Shown in pieces: positions 47,601 to 57,542 of a stretch of DNA of 64,000 nt. Below the pieces are notes generated by a model. That model searched no databases. It saw only the letters and a list, made by a program, of their open reading frames with translations, and was not told where the DNA came from. The first letter of the stretch is position 1, and each line of letters begins with the position of its first letter. The stretch comes from Microglena sp. YARC (taxonomy: Eukaryota > Chlorophyta > Chlorophyceae > Chlamydomonadales > Chlamydomonadaceae): NCBI GenBank assembly GCA_022414725.1, contig CM039464.1, forward strand, positions 27,960,488-28,024,487. The letters are read 5' to 3'. Position numbers and translations under genes: made by a program.

Positions 47601-50600
47601 CAGGGACTTGCGGTTCTCACTGTTCGCACTGTCTGGGTCCAGGACTTTCAGCCAGAGATCCATGTCGGAACGCTCAACCACATAGCGGGCCTGTAGCTTA
47701 AAGAAGGAGTTCTTGTTGGTGCATTCTACCAGGGCATCGTCACAGTTGCCGCGGCGGTAGGCAACGCAAGCCAGGTGGGGGTCGCGCTTCTCAGCGAACT
47801 TTCCAACGGTCAGCGAGTCGTAGTAGGGGTTGGTGGTCAAGAAGTGCTCTGGGTTGTTGTTGGTGTCGATGATGATCTTGCCCAGGGCATTGTGGACGTG
47901 AGGATCAGTAGTGCCCTCACTGATGAGATGCTCCAAGAAGGGAGTGAGCAGCTTCAGACGGTGGCGCTTCTCAACCTCCTCAACCAACTGCTCAACGGGC
48001 AGGAGAGACCTAACGGACAGGATGAGGTTGTTGATGAACTCCTCAGGGGCCTCGGCATCTAGCAGAGCACCAACCACGGCAGGGGTCTTGGCAGGTGACA
48101 CCTTCTGCACGTAGCCCTCGATGTAGCGCAACATGTTGTTCTGGTACAGGTACTGGGTCAAGTCACCCACCATGTCATACCTGCGAACAGAACAATGAAT
48201 ACATAAATGGTTAACTGCAAACAGAACAATTCATACATAAATAGTTAGCTGCAAACAGAACAATGCAAACATATACAGTACGCATTATTACGAGGTGTGA
48301 GGTTGAGGGGACCAGTCAGCTCGCTTGCTCTGGGGCCACCCACTTATGAGAACAGAAATCTTATAATTCGGGAACGGCAATATGATATCATGTCATCAGA
48401 TGATGCCATATGATGCCGGCAGTCTGATTGAAGGTAAAGTTACCATGTATATAGAATATCATTTGATGCAATGTGTGATATCGTACTCGCCTTAGGTAAG
48501 TAGGTGTATGATATCATATGATATACCAGTTCCAAGTTACAATTAAATGCAGCATGCTTGCTCACTGAGGCAAAGGGATATCCTCTTCAACAACTTGCCC
48601 ACATTCCACAGTGACGGCAAAGCCAATGGTTTTCTTTTCAGCTACCAGCACAAGCTTCTAGGAAGCTCCCCGGAACCAGTGTTTTTCTTTTTGGCTAAAA
48701 GCACCAGCTTCTAGGCAGCCCCCTGAATACCAGTGCTTTCCTTTTCAGCTACGAGCACCAGCTTCTAGGCAGCTCCCTGAGTACCGGTGTTTTTCTCTTC
48801 GGGCTACCAGCACCAGCTTCTAGGCCCACCACCACCACCACCACTCACACCACAAACCCACAGAAACGCCACCCACACACCCCAACCACCACACACACAC
48901 AAAAAAACCCACAAATGCACATCTTTCCTTGATGTGATTCAACACACAGCTGCGTACCTATCAAAGACATTGATCAGAGGGCGGGCGTCCGCCAGCTTGG
49001 CCTCCTAAAGGAAGTTCTTGGTGCGCTAAGGGTCATAGAAGCCAGACTCACGGGTCATGCGTCACCACCACCCACCCCCACCCACACAAAAAACCCACAA
49101 ATACACCCATTTCCTTGATGTAATCAACACACAGCTGCATACCTGTCGCAGACATTGATCAGAGGGCGGGCGTCCGCCAGCTTGGCCTCCTGAAGGAAGT
49201 TCTTGGTGCGCTCAGGGTCATAGAACACAGACTCGCGGGTCATGCGCTCAACCTCGGGCATCTGATTGGTCTTAGAAGCAGCCTCAATGTACTTAAAGTG
49301 CTCATTGGGGTCCTCTGAGCTGGCCACTCGTCCGCCCAGGTACAGGTACAGGCCCTGCCAGTTGTTCTGAGACTCAAAGAGTTCAATGATGCTGTCTGAG
49401 CCCAACTGATCGGTGTACTCGCGAGCAATGCCCACAACCAGCTGGAGGTTTTGCGCAGGGTTAGCAACAAGAATCTCCTTCATGCAATCCAGGGCCCACT
49501 CCTTGGACAGAGAGCCAAAGTACTCAGTCAAAGCCTGGGGGTCGATAGCGTGGGTGTTCGCCATCGTGCGCTTAATGTCCACCAAATCGGTGTAGTGCTG
49601 CAGGGCGCGCATGTACAGTCCGGCCTTCTCGCACATCTGGGCAACCCTGGGTCGGTCGTAGTGCGTCAAGGTACCGTTGGCCAGGATAGCATCGGCAACC
49701 TGTGGGTTGGTGACCAAGTTGATCTCCAGCAACTTGCTCTGCAAAGGAGCCTGCTCAGGTTTGTCACCAGCAAGGGCCTCAAGGAGGAAAGCAGTGGCCT
49801 CACGAACCATGTTACGCTGAAGGAACAGATCAGCAATAGTGTTGACATCAATGGGAGGGGGTGTCTGCTTGATGATCATCTTAGCAAGAGACACGGCTCC
49901 GGCGGGGTTGTTCATCATCAGAGACTGGAGCAGGAACATGTAGTCTACCTTCTGTCCACTCTGGCCAGTGTAGGCAACCAACCCGTCGAAGTCACCCTTC
50001 TCAGCAAGGGCACCAATGACCTTGGCACTACAATTGCAAGCGCGGTATATGGCCAGGGCCATCTCCTTTTCACCTAAACATTGGCAAGGTCATTCCTCTT
50101 AATACAGATTGGCACAGATAAGAATGAGTTTTTCTTTCTTTCTAGGGCCTGATGTTCATAAGTCCCCCTTCACTCAGTCAAGCCGCAGGCACACTTGGAG
50201 TCCAGTAGGGCACCAGGAAAAATGTAATCACCAGTATTAATCATCATTAATCACATGTAAATTTGAGTTTAAACTACCGTATGCGCCTAAGAAAATGGCG
50301 GTAAATAGGTTTGGCGGAAAATCCCCAAAACGACTGAAATAATTTTACGCCATTAAAGTTGGCGGATTTTTCGAAACTGGGGGGCTCCATAAATTGGCTC
50401 TAGTTACATATTGGCGGAATCTTTTTTAATTTTTTTCTTTCCATTCAAACCAGATTTATGTGTGAGTCAAAAGGGAACACTGAGCAGACCAGAGTTGGAT
50501 GAAAATAAATGTTATAATCAAATTCAGAGTCTGGTGTGGCAGATTGTATACCACCTAGTTTTACTCTACCAACAAGCACTAAGCCTAAGGCTGATCGACC

Positions 50601-51255
50601 GTACAATTCAAACCAGATTCAGGTGTGATTCAAAAGGAAACACAGAGCAGCCCAGAGTTGGATGAAAATAAATGTAACAATCGAATTTGGAGTCAGGTAC
50701 TCAGGCGTGGTAGCTTTTTTAGACCACCTAGGTATATTATGCCAGCAAACACTAAGCCTCAGGGCCAATCGACTAAGCGATTCAAACCAGATTCAGATAG
50801 ATGCCCGGGTTGGATGAAACCAAATGTGGCAAAGGTGTTCGATGGTATGATGGTCGTTTGACTATAATTTGAACCTTGGGGGTGTTACAGCAGTACACTA
50901 TATTGAAGTGAACCCCGCCACAATGTTGGCGGACGGCCCGAGTTCCAGGGGCTCCCTGTTTTGGCCCAGGCGCCAAGCCCCACCAGAAATGGCGAGACCC
51001 ATCCGCCAAATCATCCGCCAAATTCTTGGGTGCATACGGTACCGACTGAAAGTATATAAAAACAGGAAGATAATATGGTGATGGAGTTTGCAAGGACATG
51101 GATGACGGCCCATCGGAACATTTCTCACAGCTGGGCCATGGCTTTTAAAACAAGCTCAGTTCCAGGTCCAGGAGAGGCTGTGCACAAAGCAGAGTTTTTT
51201 TCTGCTACTAGTAGCGATCGCTACCTGGGACCCGGTTTTGGCCTTCAGCTACCTT

Positions 51256-51288
<33 letters not shown>

Positions 51289-54200
51289 TGTCCACTCTGC
51301 CCCTGAACCCCCCAGGCCCAAATCGCTATCAGAGCCCAACCTTGAAAGAATCTATATCCCTTGCTCCCAGAACCCCCTTTCTAAAACGAAGAAATAAACT
51401 TTGGAACCAGTGTCCTCTTTTATCACCATTTTACTCCTTGAAGCGTTCAGCATCAGCGCTTTTGACCCCAATTATCAACCACAAGTTATGGCTTAAACGC
51501 AGCACTCCCAAAACAACAGGGTACATAATGTAGCACTTGTGCTACGAAAAGCACCTTCAATAAAACCCTGCAACTAACCTGCAGCGCTCATCAAATCACC
51601 AAGCTCCTCAGAAGGCTCCAGCTTGCCCTCATTCCACCAGTTGATAATGAGGTCCTTCTTATTCTGGCCCATCACCAGCTTTCCCAGCTCAGCGCTCTCA
51701 CTGCTGTTCAGAATCCCACGCTGCAAGAGGACACCCAGGTACACCAGAATGGGAGGCTTCTGGCCAGGAGGGGGAGGGACCGACTTCAGTCGCTCCATTA
51801 TATCCTTGGTTCGCAGCTGACCCTGGGGAGACTCGGCGGCGCACTCTGCGGCCTCCTTGTATTGACCAGCGGTGAAGAAGCGATCGAACTGCTGGCCGAT
51901 GAGGGCCTCGGCACCAGGCAGACCACCACGCTTGGCGAGTGCCAGGGCCAGGTCGAGGTTGTTCAGCTGCTGGCTGACAAAGGCAACTATGGAGGCCTCG
52001 TTCACGGAGCCCAGAACAACCTGGCCTCGCCTGCACACCCAGGTATGATGATGATGATGACATTATTCCTGGTACCCTACTTGACACCAAATGTGCCTTA
52101 CTGCACTCAAAATGTGATGATCATGCTTGCCAAGAGAAACTCATGTGCAACTATGGGGTTCCAAAATGTGAACATTATATAAGGCCAATACACAGTTTGC
52201 ATGCAGCCAAAAACAAGGTACCTTTTCAGCGAGCAGCGATATTTGACTTTTGGTGTCATAAGGCCCAAATTGGTTCCTGAAAGCATGGGGTGGGCCCCAG
52301 ACAAGATACTGTGCATAATATATATTTAGTAATAGACAGTTCTTTGAGACAGATAGGTGGATGCGAGGTATTGTTGATAATACTAATTAGTATTGACAGC
52401 AAACCTGATAATATACAGACCTCCAAACATTTCATTCCCACAACGCCTACCTGTTGATGGCATAGAATCCACCAGTAGTTTCAGAGTTGCAAGCCAAGAA
52501 GATAGGGTCTGGAGAGATACGGTTGCGGTACACAGCCGTGGCAGTCTCCAGGTCATAAACGAACAGCAAACCAAGCTTGGTAATGACATAGACAAGACCA
52601 TACTTCTCACTGATCTGGAGTGACACAGGAAAGTCATCTGCAAATTCTGCTGGAAAGAACAGCTCAGCATTCCTCTTGACTGCTCCGCCAGGTGCATGGG
52701 GTTGTGGTGTGGGATTGTGGTGGAGGTGCGGGGTTGTGGTGGTGGTGGTGGTGTGATGGTGGTGTGGTGCTGGAGTTGACTGCTTCTCCAGCTGCAGGAA
52801 CCAATAGGGTGCAGACGATTACACGTGCCTCTCATGATCACATGTGTATGTTGTTACAGTCCGAGGGTAGCCAAATAAGCTCAAGGGACTTGTCCAACCA
52901 TGATAACAGGAGGGGTTAAAACTACAAGACGCTTATGAACCGAACCCAAATTAATCGTTTTACCAACGGGGGCCCTGAGTCCGTGCTACAGTGACTTTAA
53001 TTATACGATGAAGGTCTCGATGCAACCAAGTGCAAACTAGGATTCAAATACACAACTGTGCTGAAATCTTAGAGCCGGAGGCCTATATGCCCAGGAGAAA
53101 ACTCCAACTCCAAATGCACGTGTAAGTTGGTCAAAGTTGAGATTATACATACGACAGATCACAGATTCCACTTCCGCTCACCTTTGCTTCTCTACACAAG
53201 AAAAGGCACATGCGCACAACTACTGCAACAGCAACAAAACCAAAACTTGCCCCGTTGCCCCCATGGACACACTGTGTGTGATAACAGCTACCCCGTCATC
53301 TCACACTCTCAGTACACCAAACATTTATCCATGACACCATACAATATTTTTGCAAAACAATATCATCAATATGGCCCTAAATGAGACCAACAGCAAGCGC
53401 ATCAGAATGCTTAAAAAAAATTCTCTCATGATTGAAGTGCAGAAAATAATAATGACGATTGAAGTACAGATAATCATAATGATGATGATTGAAGTACATA
53501 TAATAAAAATGAAGATGATTGAAGTACATAAAATATAAATGATGATTGAACTACTGATAATAATAATGACGATTGAAGAACAGATAATAGTAATGGTTGA
53601 ACTATACTGGTACGCAGATACTAGTCATAACTGAGAAAAAGATCGTAAAATAATTGAACTACACATAATAATAATAATTACTATATATATATAAGAATGA
53701 TTCAACTACGGATAATAATAATGATTTAACCATACACAGATAATGATAATGATTGAACTAGTGATTAAACTCACGTGCAGCACCAGGGCCCAGCTCGATC
53801 ACATGGAGCTTCGAGATGAGCTGCCCATCCTTCAAGGTCTTCTGAGCAAAGGAGATCACCAGGCTGGCAGTATCACGCCCGGGAAACTGCGGATAAATGA
53901 CATTGCACTCAGACATGGTTCAATAATACAGTTAGTTCAGACACAGAAATAGCAGTGCATTTAGACACAGAAATAAGAGTGTGATCAGACACAGAAATAC
54001 GGTGCGTACAGACACACAAAATACAGTGTGTTCAGACACAGAAATAAGAGTGTGGTCAAACACAGAAACAGCAGTGTGTTAAGACACAGAAAATACAGTG
54101 TGTTCAGACAAAGAAATAAGAGGGTGTTCAGACAAAGAACATTAAGTGTGTTCAGACACAGAAATAAGAGTGCGATCAGACACAGAAAATACAGTGTGCT

Positions 54201-55725
54201 TCGACACAGAAATAAGATTGTGTTCAGACACAGAAATAGAAGTGTGCTCAGACAAAGAAATAACATGCAGCATGCATATCTACCAGGCAACCATTCGTCC
54301 AGATACTGGACGCATGCCCTCTCTGTGTCACTTTCAGTCAAGCTGAGGGCAAGTAAACAATGCATGCTGATCTCTTGTAGTTAACATTAGCAACGTTAGT
54401 CGATATTGCATGCGTACCTTGACAGTTGAGAAGCCCGCAGCATGGGCTTCCAAGGGCTGGCTCTTCTGCTGCTCAAATGAGTACAGCTGCATGAATCCCT
54501 TGGCAAGTTGGGGCCTGCACATAACAGGAGGAGACACAGGCACTGCATCAGATTTTGTCACGAAGGTGATAAAACATTAATAATGATGACGTAAATGGTG
54601 ATGATGATGAGAATTATCCTGGTGCCCTACTGGACTCAAAATGTGCCCGCGGCTTGACAGAGTCAAGTGGGACTTTAAAAAATGCCACAACAGGTACTTG
54701 CTCCATGTGCGTACAGCTACAGCTACAGCTAAAGCAGAGGTGTCAGCAGAGTAGAAAACTGTACAACCAAACATGAACATGGGCACAACTGATTTCAATT
54801 TAGGAAGAAGGATTTCCTCGCTGTCCGCAACAATTAAATGATAGAATAAGCTATAGGCCGTGTCAACCAAAAGAAAATCAGCAGCATGGAGGACAGGCTT
54901 TTACCTCTCTGGGGCACCAGCTGTAATTCCAATCAAGACACTCCACTTGGCATCAGGGCTGGTTCTGTAGTTGATGATCTGAGCTCCTTGCAGGTTAGGA
55001 GTGCGATCAAAAACCTTGACAGGATCAGCTGGGCCCTGCATGCATGCAACACACCACATTGATAACTGTATGCTGCACATTACCTAAGACTTCATTTTCA
55101 ACAGGGCATGGTCAAATGATTGGTCAAACAGATGCGAGAATGAGAAGCTGCAGAGAAGGCCTACCTCAACATCCCAGTGGTACACTGATGATGCAGTAAC
55201 CAATCCCATCTGAGAGTTGGTGGTCCATGCCCAGAATTCCACAGACTCAGGCATCTGGTAAGCCTTAAGCTTGACCTTAGTGTCAAGATTGAAGACCTGC
55301 AGGCTGTCACCAGCAGTTCCAGGCACTGTAGCTTTAAGGGCAATAACCTTCTTGTCGGGGCACATCACAGCGCTGTCAGCTGAGATCTGGCGCCTGGAAG
55401 GACTGTTTGGGTTGGACATATCGATAATGGCGAGCTGGTTCTGAGCTCCGGTCTCTCGAATACTGCGTGGAAGAAGTTGAAAGTGGTTCATGCAAGAGAC
55501 CTGACATGATGATCAAGCGCTCACGAATTCAGATCTAGCGCACCAGATATACTTCTCCGACTGCATCGACACATTCTTGAAGGTGACATTCTCCACTGCT
55601 ACCCCCAGATTGGGTAACTACAAAAAAAACAGATCGTCAGTATCCATGGATTCCGCAGCTGTGACTTCATCGAGTGGACATACCAGGAGCTTTTCGGACA
55701 CTACTATCGGGGCAGAGCTAGCCAT
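33661..55725 (-). CDS. CHC: Clathrin heavy chain (complete, 22 exons)
   Basis: Clathrin heavy chain forms the three-legged triskelion that coats endocytic and trans-Golgi vesicles. The spliced frame is 1,698 codons plus stop, the normal size for the family, with no frameshift and all introns GT-AG. The start at 55725 (CCACCATGGCTAGC) gives [14 protein letters not shown]. Residues 1 to about 330 (exons 1-7) form the beta-propeller, with [15 protein letters not shown] and VYHWDVE. Exons 8-21 give the alpha-solenoid legs, with [32 protein letters not shown] and [13 protein letters not shown]. The C-terminus has [11 protein letters not shown] and a Gly-rich tail ending GGGYPGGF. That ending is like plant chains rather than animal ones. 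Introns occupy about 17 of 22 kb and are full of exon-edge copies, minisatellites and MITE-like elements. Confidence 0.97.
34031..34270 (+). mobile_element. Short interspersed repeat family B, copy 2
   Basis: Shares 'cactgtagc', 'cgttggt.aaacgattg', 'ttcagttcat', 'ggcaagtcccttt' and 'cctacccctgga.tgtaaca' with 24262-24415. An extra 70 bp interrupts it near 34090-34165; part of that insert matches 24478-24508 in reverse. It lies in clathrin intron 21. Confidence 0.65.
35490..35616. mobile_element. MITE-like palindromic element, copy 2
   Basis: Nested ATCATATGAT palindromes ending TTGCCGTTCCC, the complement of the GGGAACGGCAA terminus. In gene direction it begins 13-14 bases inside clathrin intron 21. 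Confidence 0.75.
35860..36350 (-). repeat. Copies of exon 20 3' edge and exon 21 5' edge in clathrin intron 20
   Basis: The end of exon 20 encodes [13 protein letters not shown] followed by its donor. Decayed copies translate as [12 protein letters not shown] or [11 protein letters not shown] and occur four times between 35990 and 36345, with a period near 95-110 bp. They share intron text 'aagctggcctattcttgccg'. Separately, the exon 21 start ('gccagtgtactccttcaca', 35705-35723) recurs at 35868-35886 within the same intron. Confidence 0.9.
36655..37110. repeat. Minisatellite in clathrin intron 19
   Basis: Tandem units of 'gtacaccagggaggtacaac' plus 'atcggtacgcaggtcag', about 37 bp each, roughly eleven copies. 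The plus-strand frames rich in GGTTSVRR are by-products. Confidence 0.9.
37526..37652. repeat. Tandem pair of dispersed repeat family C
   Basis: Two head-to-tail copies (62 bp) of 'aacatgttcctggcgcccct', 'actagactccata', 'ggcggagtcaagggc'. Single diverged copies occur near 50155-50220, 52060-52105 and 54612-54676, all in clathrin introns. Confidence 0.8.
37865..38050 (-). repeat. Copies of the 5' edge of clathrin exon 19
   Basis: The exon 19 acceptor region on the plus strand ('aacctgcggagtacacagtc' then 'cagggtggtggttgg', 37868-37903) recurs at 37950-37985, and in shorter form at 38018-38045. The copies sit in intron 18. Confidence 0.85.
39037..39112. repeat. Perfect 19 bp inverted repeat (hairpin)
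   Basis: 'catcaaggtggtaggagtt' at 39037-39055 and its exact reverse complement at 39094-39112, separated by 38 bases, in clathrin intron 17. Confidence 0.95.
39297..39450. mobile_element. MITE-like palindromic element, copy 3
   Basis: Starts GGGAACGGCAAATC, contains 'gatgttgaccaaag.tgagtatgatatc' type text shared with 35505 and 46425, and ends ATCATATTGCCG. It lies in clathrin intron 17. Confidence 0.8.
39580..39790. repeat. 63 bp tandem repeat in clathrin intron 17
   Basis: Three and a half copies of 'gagaaaccacacgcaataaa', 'ccctgtatataaaccacaag', 'caataaaaccaatcaaag'. A single copy of the exon 17 3' edge with its donor ('aaggtcctcacct', 'gtttgactttt') follows at 39824-39870. Confidence 0.9.
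41290..41880. repeat. 'aggcaaggc' minisatellite in clathrin intron 15
   Basis: Higher-order repeat of about 100-120 bp made of 'gcaagaaaaggcaag', 'gtgagccaggcaaggcaatg' and 'agccagggcaaagcaagcta'. The minus-strand Pro/Leu/Ser-rich frames are by-products. Confidence 0.9.
42240..42720 (-). repeat. Copies of the 5' edge of clathrin exon 15
   Basis: The exon 15 start with its acceptor ('cctctgtcaccctatagtgg' on the plus strand, 42214-42233) is repeated at about 42330, 42461 and 42583, each followed by the same GTGTGT-rich text. The first copy (42265-42350) includes about 50 bp of exon. The period of the later copies is near 130 bp. Confidence 0.9.
42905..43885 (-). repeat. Ladder of copies of clathrin exon 14's 3' end
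   Basis: Exon 14 ends at 43925. Three long copies of its last 145 bases or so, donor included, lie downstream at about 43740-43880, 43557-43697 and 43372-43515, with a period of 183-185 bp. Shorter, older fragments lie at about 43262-43330, 43023-43085 and 42907-42975 ('gatcagtcgtgg.atat' then 'agcttgg'). The linker 'gtaacaaggcgaactactta' is shared by the three long copies. Confidence 0.95.
43087..43262. mobile_element. MITE-like palindromic element, copy 4
   Basis: Starts GGGGACGGCAATA, contains 'gccggcagtcta' and nested ATCATATGAT palindromes, and ends ATTTGCCGGTCCCT. It has inserted among the exon 14 copies in clathrin intron 14. Confidence 0.8.
44222..44355. repeat. 36 bp tandem repeat next to the clathrin exon 14 acceptor
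   Basis: Four copies of 'gggggagcaattcaacattt' plus 'gcaagcat.cta', starting about 11 bases upstream of the exon 14 acceptor (44211, minus strand). Confidence 0.9.
44641..44697. repeat. TAAG microsatellite
   Basis: About thirteen uninterrupted 'taag' units in clathrin intron 13. Confidence 0.95.
44933..45069. mobile_element. 137 bp palindromic element in clathrin intron 13
   Basis: The ends are GGTAGCCTGCACC and GGTGCAGGCTACC, a perfect 13 bp inverted pair. Inner arms 'gggtgttcagggtgttca' and 'tgaacaccctgaacac' also pair. The symmetry centre is 45001. No coding capacity; MITE-like. Confidence 0.85.
45700..45900 (-). repeat. Two copies of clathrin exon 12's 3' edge
   Basis: The exon 12 end ('tgcaatgaaggcctctaggt' on the plus strand, 45941-45960, then 'gtccca') recurs at about 45715-45790 and 45829-45895. 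The copies continue into 'agcac.ggcgtaggcata' and the shared 'ttcaggttctag.tgggtt' intron text. The period is about 113 bp. Confidence 0.95.
46403..46632. mobile_element. MITE-like palindromic element, copy 5, abutting the intron 11 donor
   Basis: On the plus strand it ends TTGCCGTTCCC at 46630. On the minus strand the exon 11 end is CAG and the intron opens GTAGGGAACGGCAA, so the element's terminus begins two or three bases into the donor. Its left end is TAGGGACCGGTATATC. A fragment of a second terminus is at 46112-46134, near the acceptor of the same intron. Confidence 0.85.
48372..48535. mobile_element. MITE-like palindromic element, copy 6
   Basis: Starts GGGAACGGCAATATGATATC, contains 'gatgccggcagtctgatt', and ends with ATATGATATACCAGTTCC. 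It lies in clathrin intron 9. Confidence 0.8.
48590..48825. repeat. 62 bp tandem repeat in clathrin intron 9
   Basis: Four copies of 'caccagcttctaggcagctc' followed by 'cctgagtaccggtgtttt' text. Confidence 0.85.
48925..49065 (-). repeat. Copy of clathrin exon 9's 3' edge
   Basis: About 140 bp at 48925-49065 duplicate 49105-49245, including 'gacattgatcagagggcggg', the donor and intron text 'acacacagctgc'. Mutations in the copy include a stop, so it is not coding. The offset is about 180 bp. Confidence 0.95.
50440..50860. repeat. Tandem repeat of about 165-170 bp in clathrin intron 8
   Basis: 'attcaaaccagatt', 'gtga.tcaaaagg.aacac', 'gagcag.ccagagttggatga' occur at about 50443 and 50607. A partial third copy starts near 50780. 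Confidence 0.85.
51258..51287. repeat. 30-base C run
   Basis: Uninterrupted poly-C on the plus strand, i.e. poly-G in the sense strand of clathrin intron 8. Confidence 0.95.
52855..53010 (-). mobile_element. Short interspersed repeat family B, copy 3 (reverse)
   Basis: The reverse complement matches the copy at 24262-24415: 'cactgtagcacggactcagg', 'cccgttggtaaaacgatt', 'ggttcggttcat', 'ggttggacaagtcccttgag', 'ctgtaaca'. It lies in clathrin intron 6. Confidence 0.7.
53400..53760. repeat. 'gatgattgaagtacagataa' repeat in clathrin intron 6
   Basis: Degenerate AT-rich tandem units of about 30 bp with 'ataataatgac' variations. Confidence 0.8.
53935..54265. repeat. 24 bp minisatellite in clathrin intron 5
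   Basis: About fourteen units of 'cagacacagaaataagagtg' plus 'tgtt' with small variations. Confidence 0.9.
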
Positions 55726-57537
55726 GGTGGTCGTTAGGGGGCCCTTTCAGAGCCCTATGCTTTAAGATTTGATCCGATGACTTACACGCACTGAAAGAGC
55801 AGGAGTTCCAGAAGGCAAGGCAGATGCGATAGGACGATCAATTGGAATACTTCTTTCGTTTCAGTTCGGATCGTACCGCCTGAAGGTACACGAGCTAGGT
55901 GTAGGACAGGAATTCGGATGGAATTTGAGACACGCGTGTGGAACGCAGGAGAGGGGGGGAGGGGGGGGTGGGGATCAGATCATTCCCTTGCTAGTCAACC
56001 TTGCCCTGCGCTAGTGTGCTCTAGGGGCATTTCAGGAACCGGTCACATTTGTCCAAGAGTGAGGGTTGCGCGTGGGTCGCGTGTGGGTCGCGAGCGTGTT
56101 GGAAGCAGGTCGGAAGGTGCAGGAAGGTAGAAGAGCTGCAGTTACGAACCGTTAGGTGCCACACGTTTCTGATCCGTTCAGTCTGGCTTGGTTTAGTCAC
56201 AACCACCATGCATCCCGAGGCCTGGCTTTCTTTCTGTGGACGAGCAGAGCATGTAGAGCAGAGCAGGAAGCTGTGTCAATGCATGGGGATATGTGGTGAC
56301 ATGTGCACCATGCAATCGCACGCCAAAGAAGGCACTGCATATATGGGGCAGAGCAGGGAGCTGTCTGTTCATGTGGAGGGGAGGAAGCATGCGACAGTGC
56401 ATGGCTACATGTGCATGTGGGGACTTGCATCATGCACACATGCACACATGCACAACTGGGCTATGAGCGTTTGGAGGGGCGGAGGGATGGAGAAAGGCAT
56501 GGGGATGAATATGTGCGGGTATGCGCATCATACGCCTGCAAGCATGCAAAAGACTGCATAGCGCATGCAGGGGGGAGGTTTGAATGAGGAGGGAAGAAGG
56601 GATGTAGCCGCGTATGTGTGGGTAGGGGGGAGCAGTGCATGGGCGTGTGTGCATGTAGGGACCTTGGCATACAAGAGGGAACTCTGCATGTCGGCGGGAG
56701 GAGGTAAGTTTATATGGGAGGGGGGGGGGGGGGGGGTATCCGGAGAAGAGTGGGAAATTTGTAGGGTTGAGTGGATGAGTGTACTTATGGGGAAATGCAT
56801 CATGCTATATTCTGTCTGGGGTCCCACTTTCTGGGGTGAAAATACACTCAATAAAAAAATGGCCGCATGCTCATGTAGGAACTGTGCACTGTACAAGTGG
56901 AGGGGAGGAGGGATAGAGCAGTGCATATGTATGATGGCATTGTGAAGGTGGAAGGTGGAAGGGAGACCAACCATTGAATGGTTTTCCTTCAAGCAGCCAT
57001 GATTGGCACATTCGACTCTTATTTCCAATTCTGGAAGGCAAGTAGTCATGTACATTTGTACATTTGGCTCCACCTTTCTCACTGACGCCGTGACGCAATC
57101 CTCAGTAGTCATTGGCTGGTGCAAGGGTCAAGCTCATCCTGCTGGTTCTTTATGAAATCGTTTCATTAAAATAAAATAAAATAGAGTCTGCTCTGGTTGT
57201 ACCGATATATAAGTTGTCTAGATGAACCACTCCGGTTGTTCAAGGGTGCATTAAAATATACGCATTGAGACGCAATCTACGCTTTATGAGCCAAGCTCTA
57301 CGGGCCCAAATCCACGACTCATGAGCTCAAATGGCCAAATATACGATTGCAACGAAATAGACCCAGCTAAATCTGTGTTAGTGCGGTTGAAATGTGAGGG
57401 TCCCGTTTTGAACATCTCTGGAGTCTGGACCACACTAGTAACCTACAGTAGCAATGTTTTTTTGAACAGCAGCACCTGAATAGTAGCTACCCCCACAAGG
57501 CCATACCGCAGTTATTTTGTTCACTACTGCCATGGGT
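55726..57537. other. Clathrin 5' flank; no gene seen
   Basis: The first few hundred bases right of 55725 should hold the clathrin promoter (minus strand). I see no clear TATA box. From 56200 to 56950 the sequence is rich in 'gcatg' and 'ggagggg' words with loose repeats ('atgtgg.gacttgcat'). I see no coding exon. Confidence 0.4.
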
Positions 57538-57542
57538 GGTTA
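57538..57542. repeat. Target site duplication GGTTA, left
   Basis: Five bases directly before the 5' LTR, identical to 62130-62134 directly after the 3' LTR. Confidence 0.85.

Larger units (their letters stand above)
33661..55725 (-). other. CHC: Exon map of the clathrin heavy chain gene
   Basis: Exons, in transcript order: 55725-55684, 55617-55544, 55462-55165, 55035-54905, 54514-54418, 53886-53775, 52679-52451, 52030-51579, 50073-49143, 48180-47388, 46927-46634, 46096-45940, 45521-45334, 44211-43925, 42225-42069, 41258-41184, 40226-40122, 38836-38730, 37870-37805, 36632-36389, 35725-35627, 33819-33661. Boundaries were set by GT/AG sites, by matching phases at every junction and by the known order of clathrin motifs. 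The least certain is the exon 7 acceptor (52679): an alternative AG lies near 52790 in a duplicated stretch, but using it would add a low-complexity insert. Confidence 0.9.

Noticed and set aside
52680..52800. Extra coding segment between clathrin exons 6 and 7 (GTGGT-rich)
   Set aside because: Using the upstream AG would add a low-complexity insert absent from the family. The acceptor at 52680 gives the expected length and phase.
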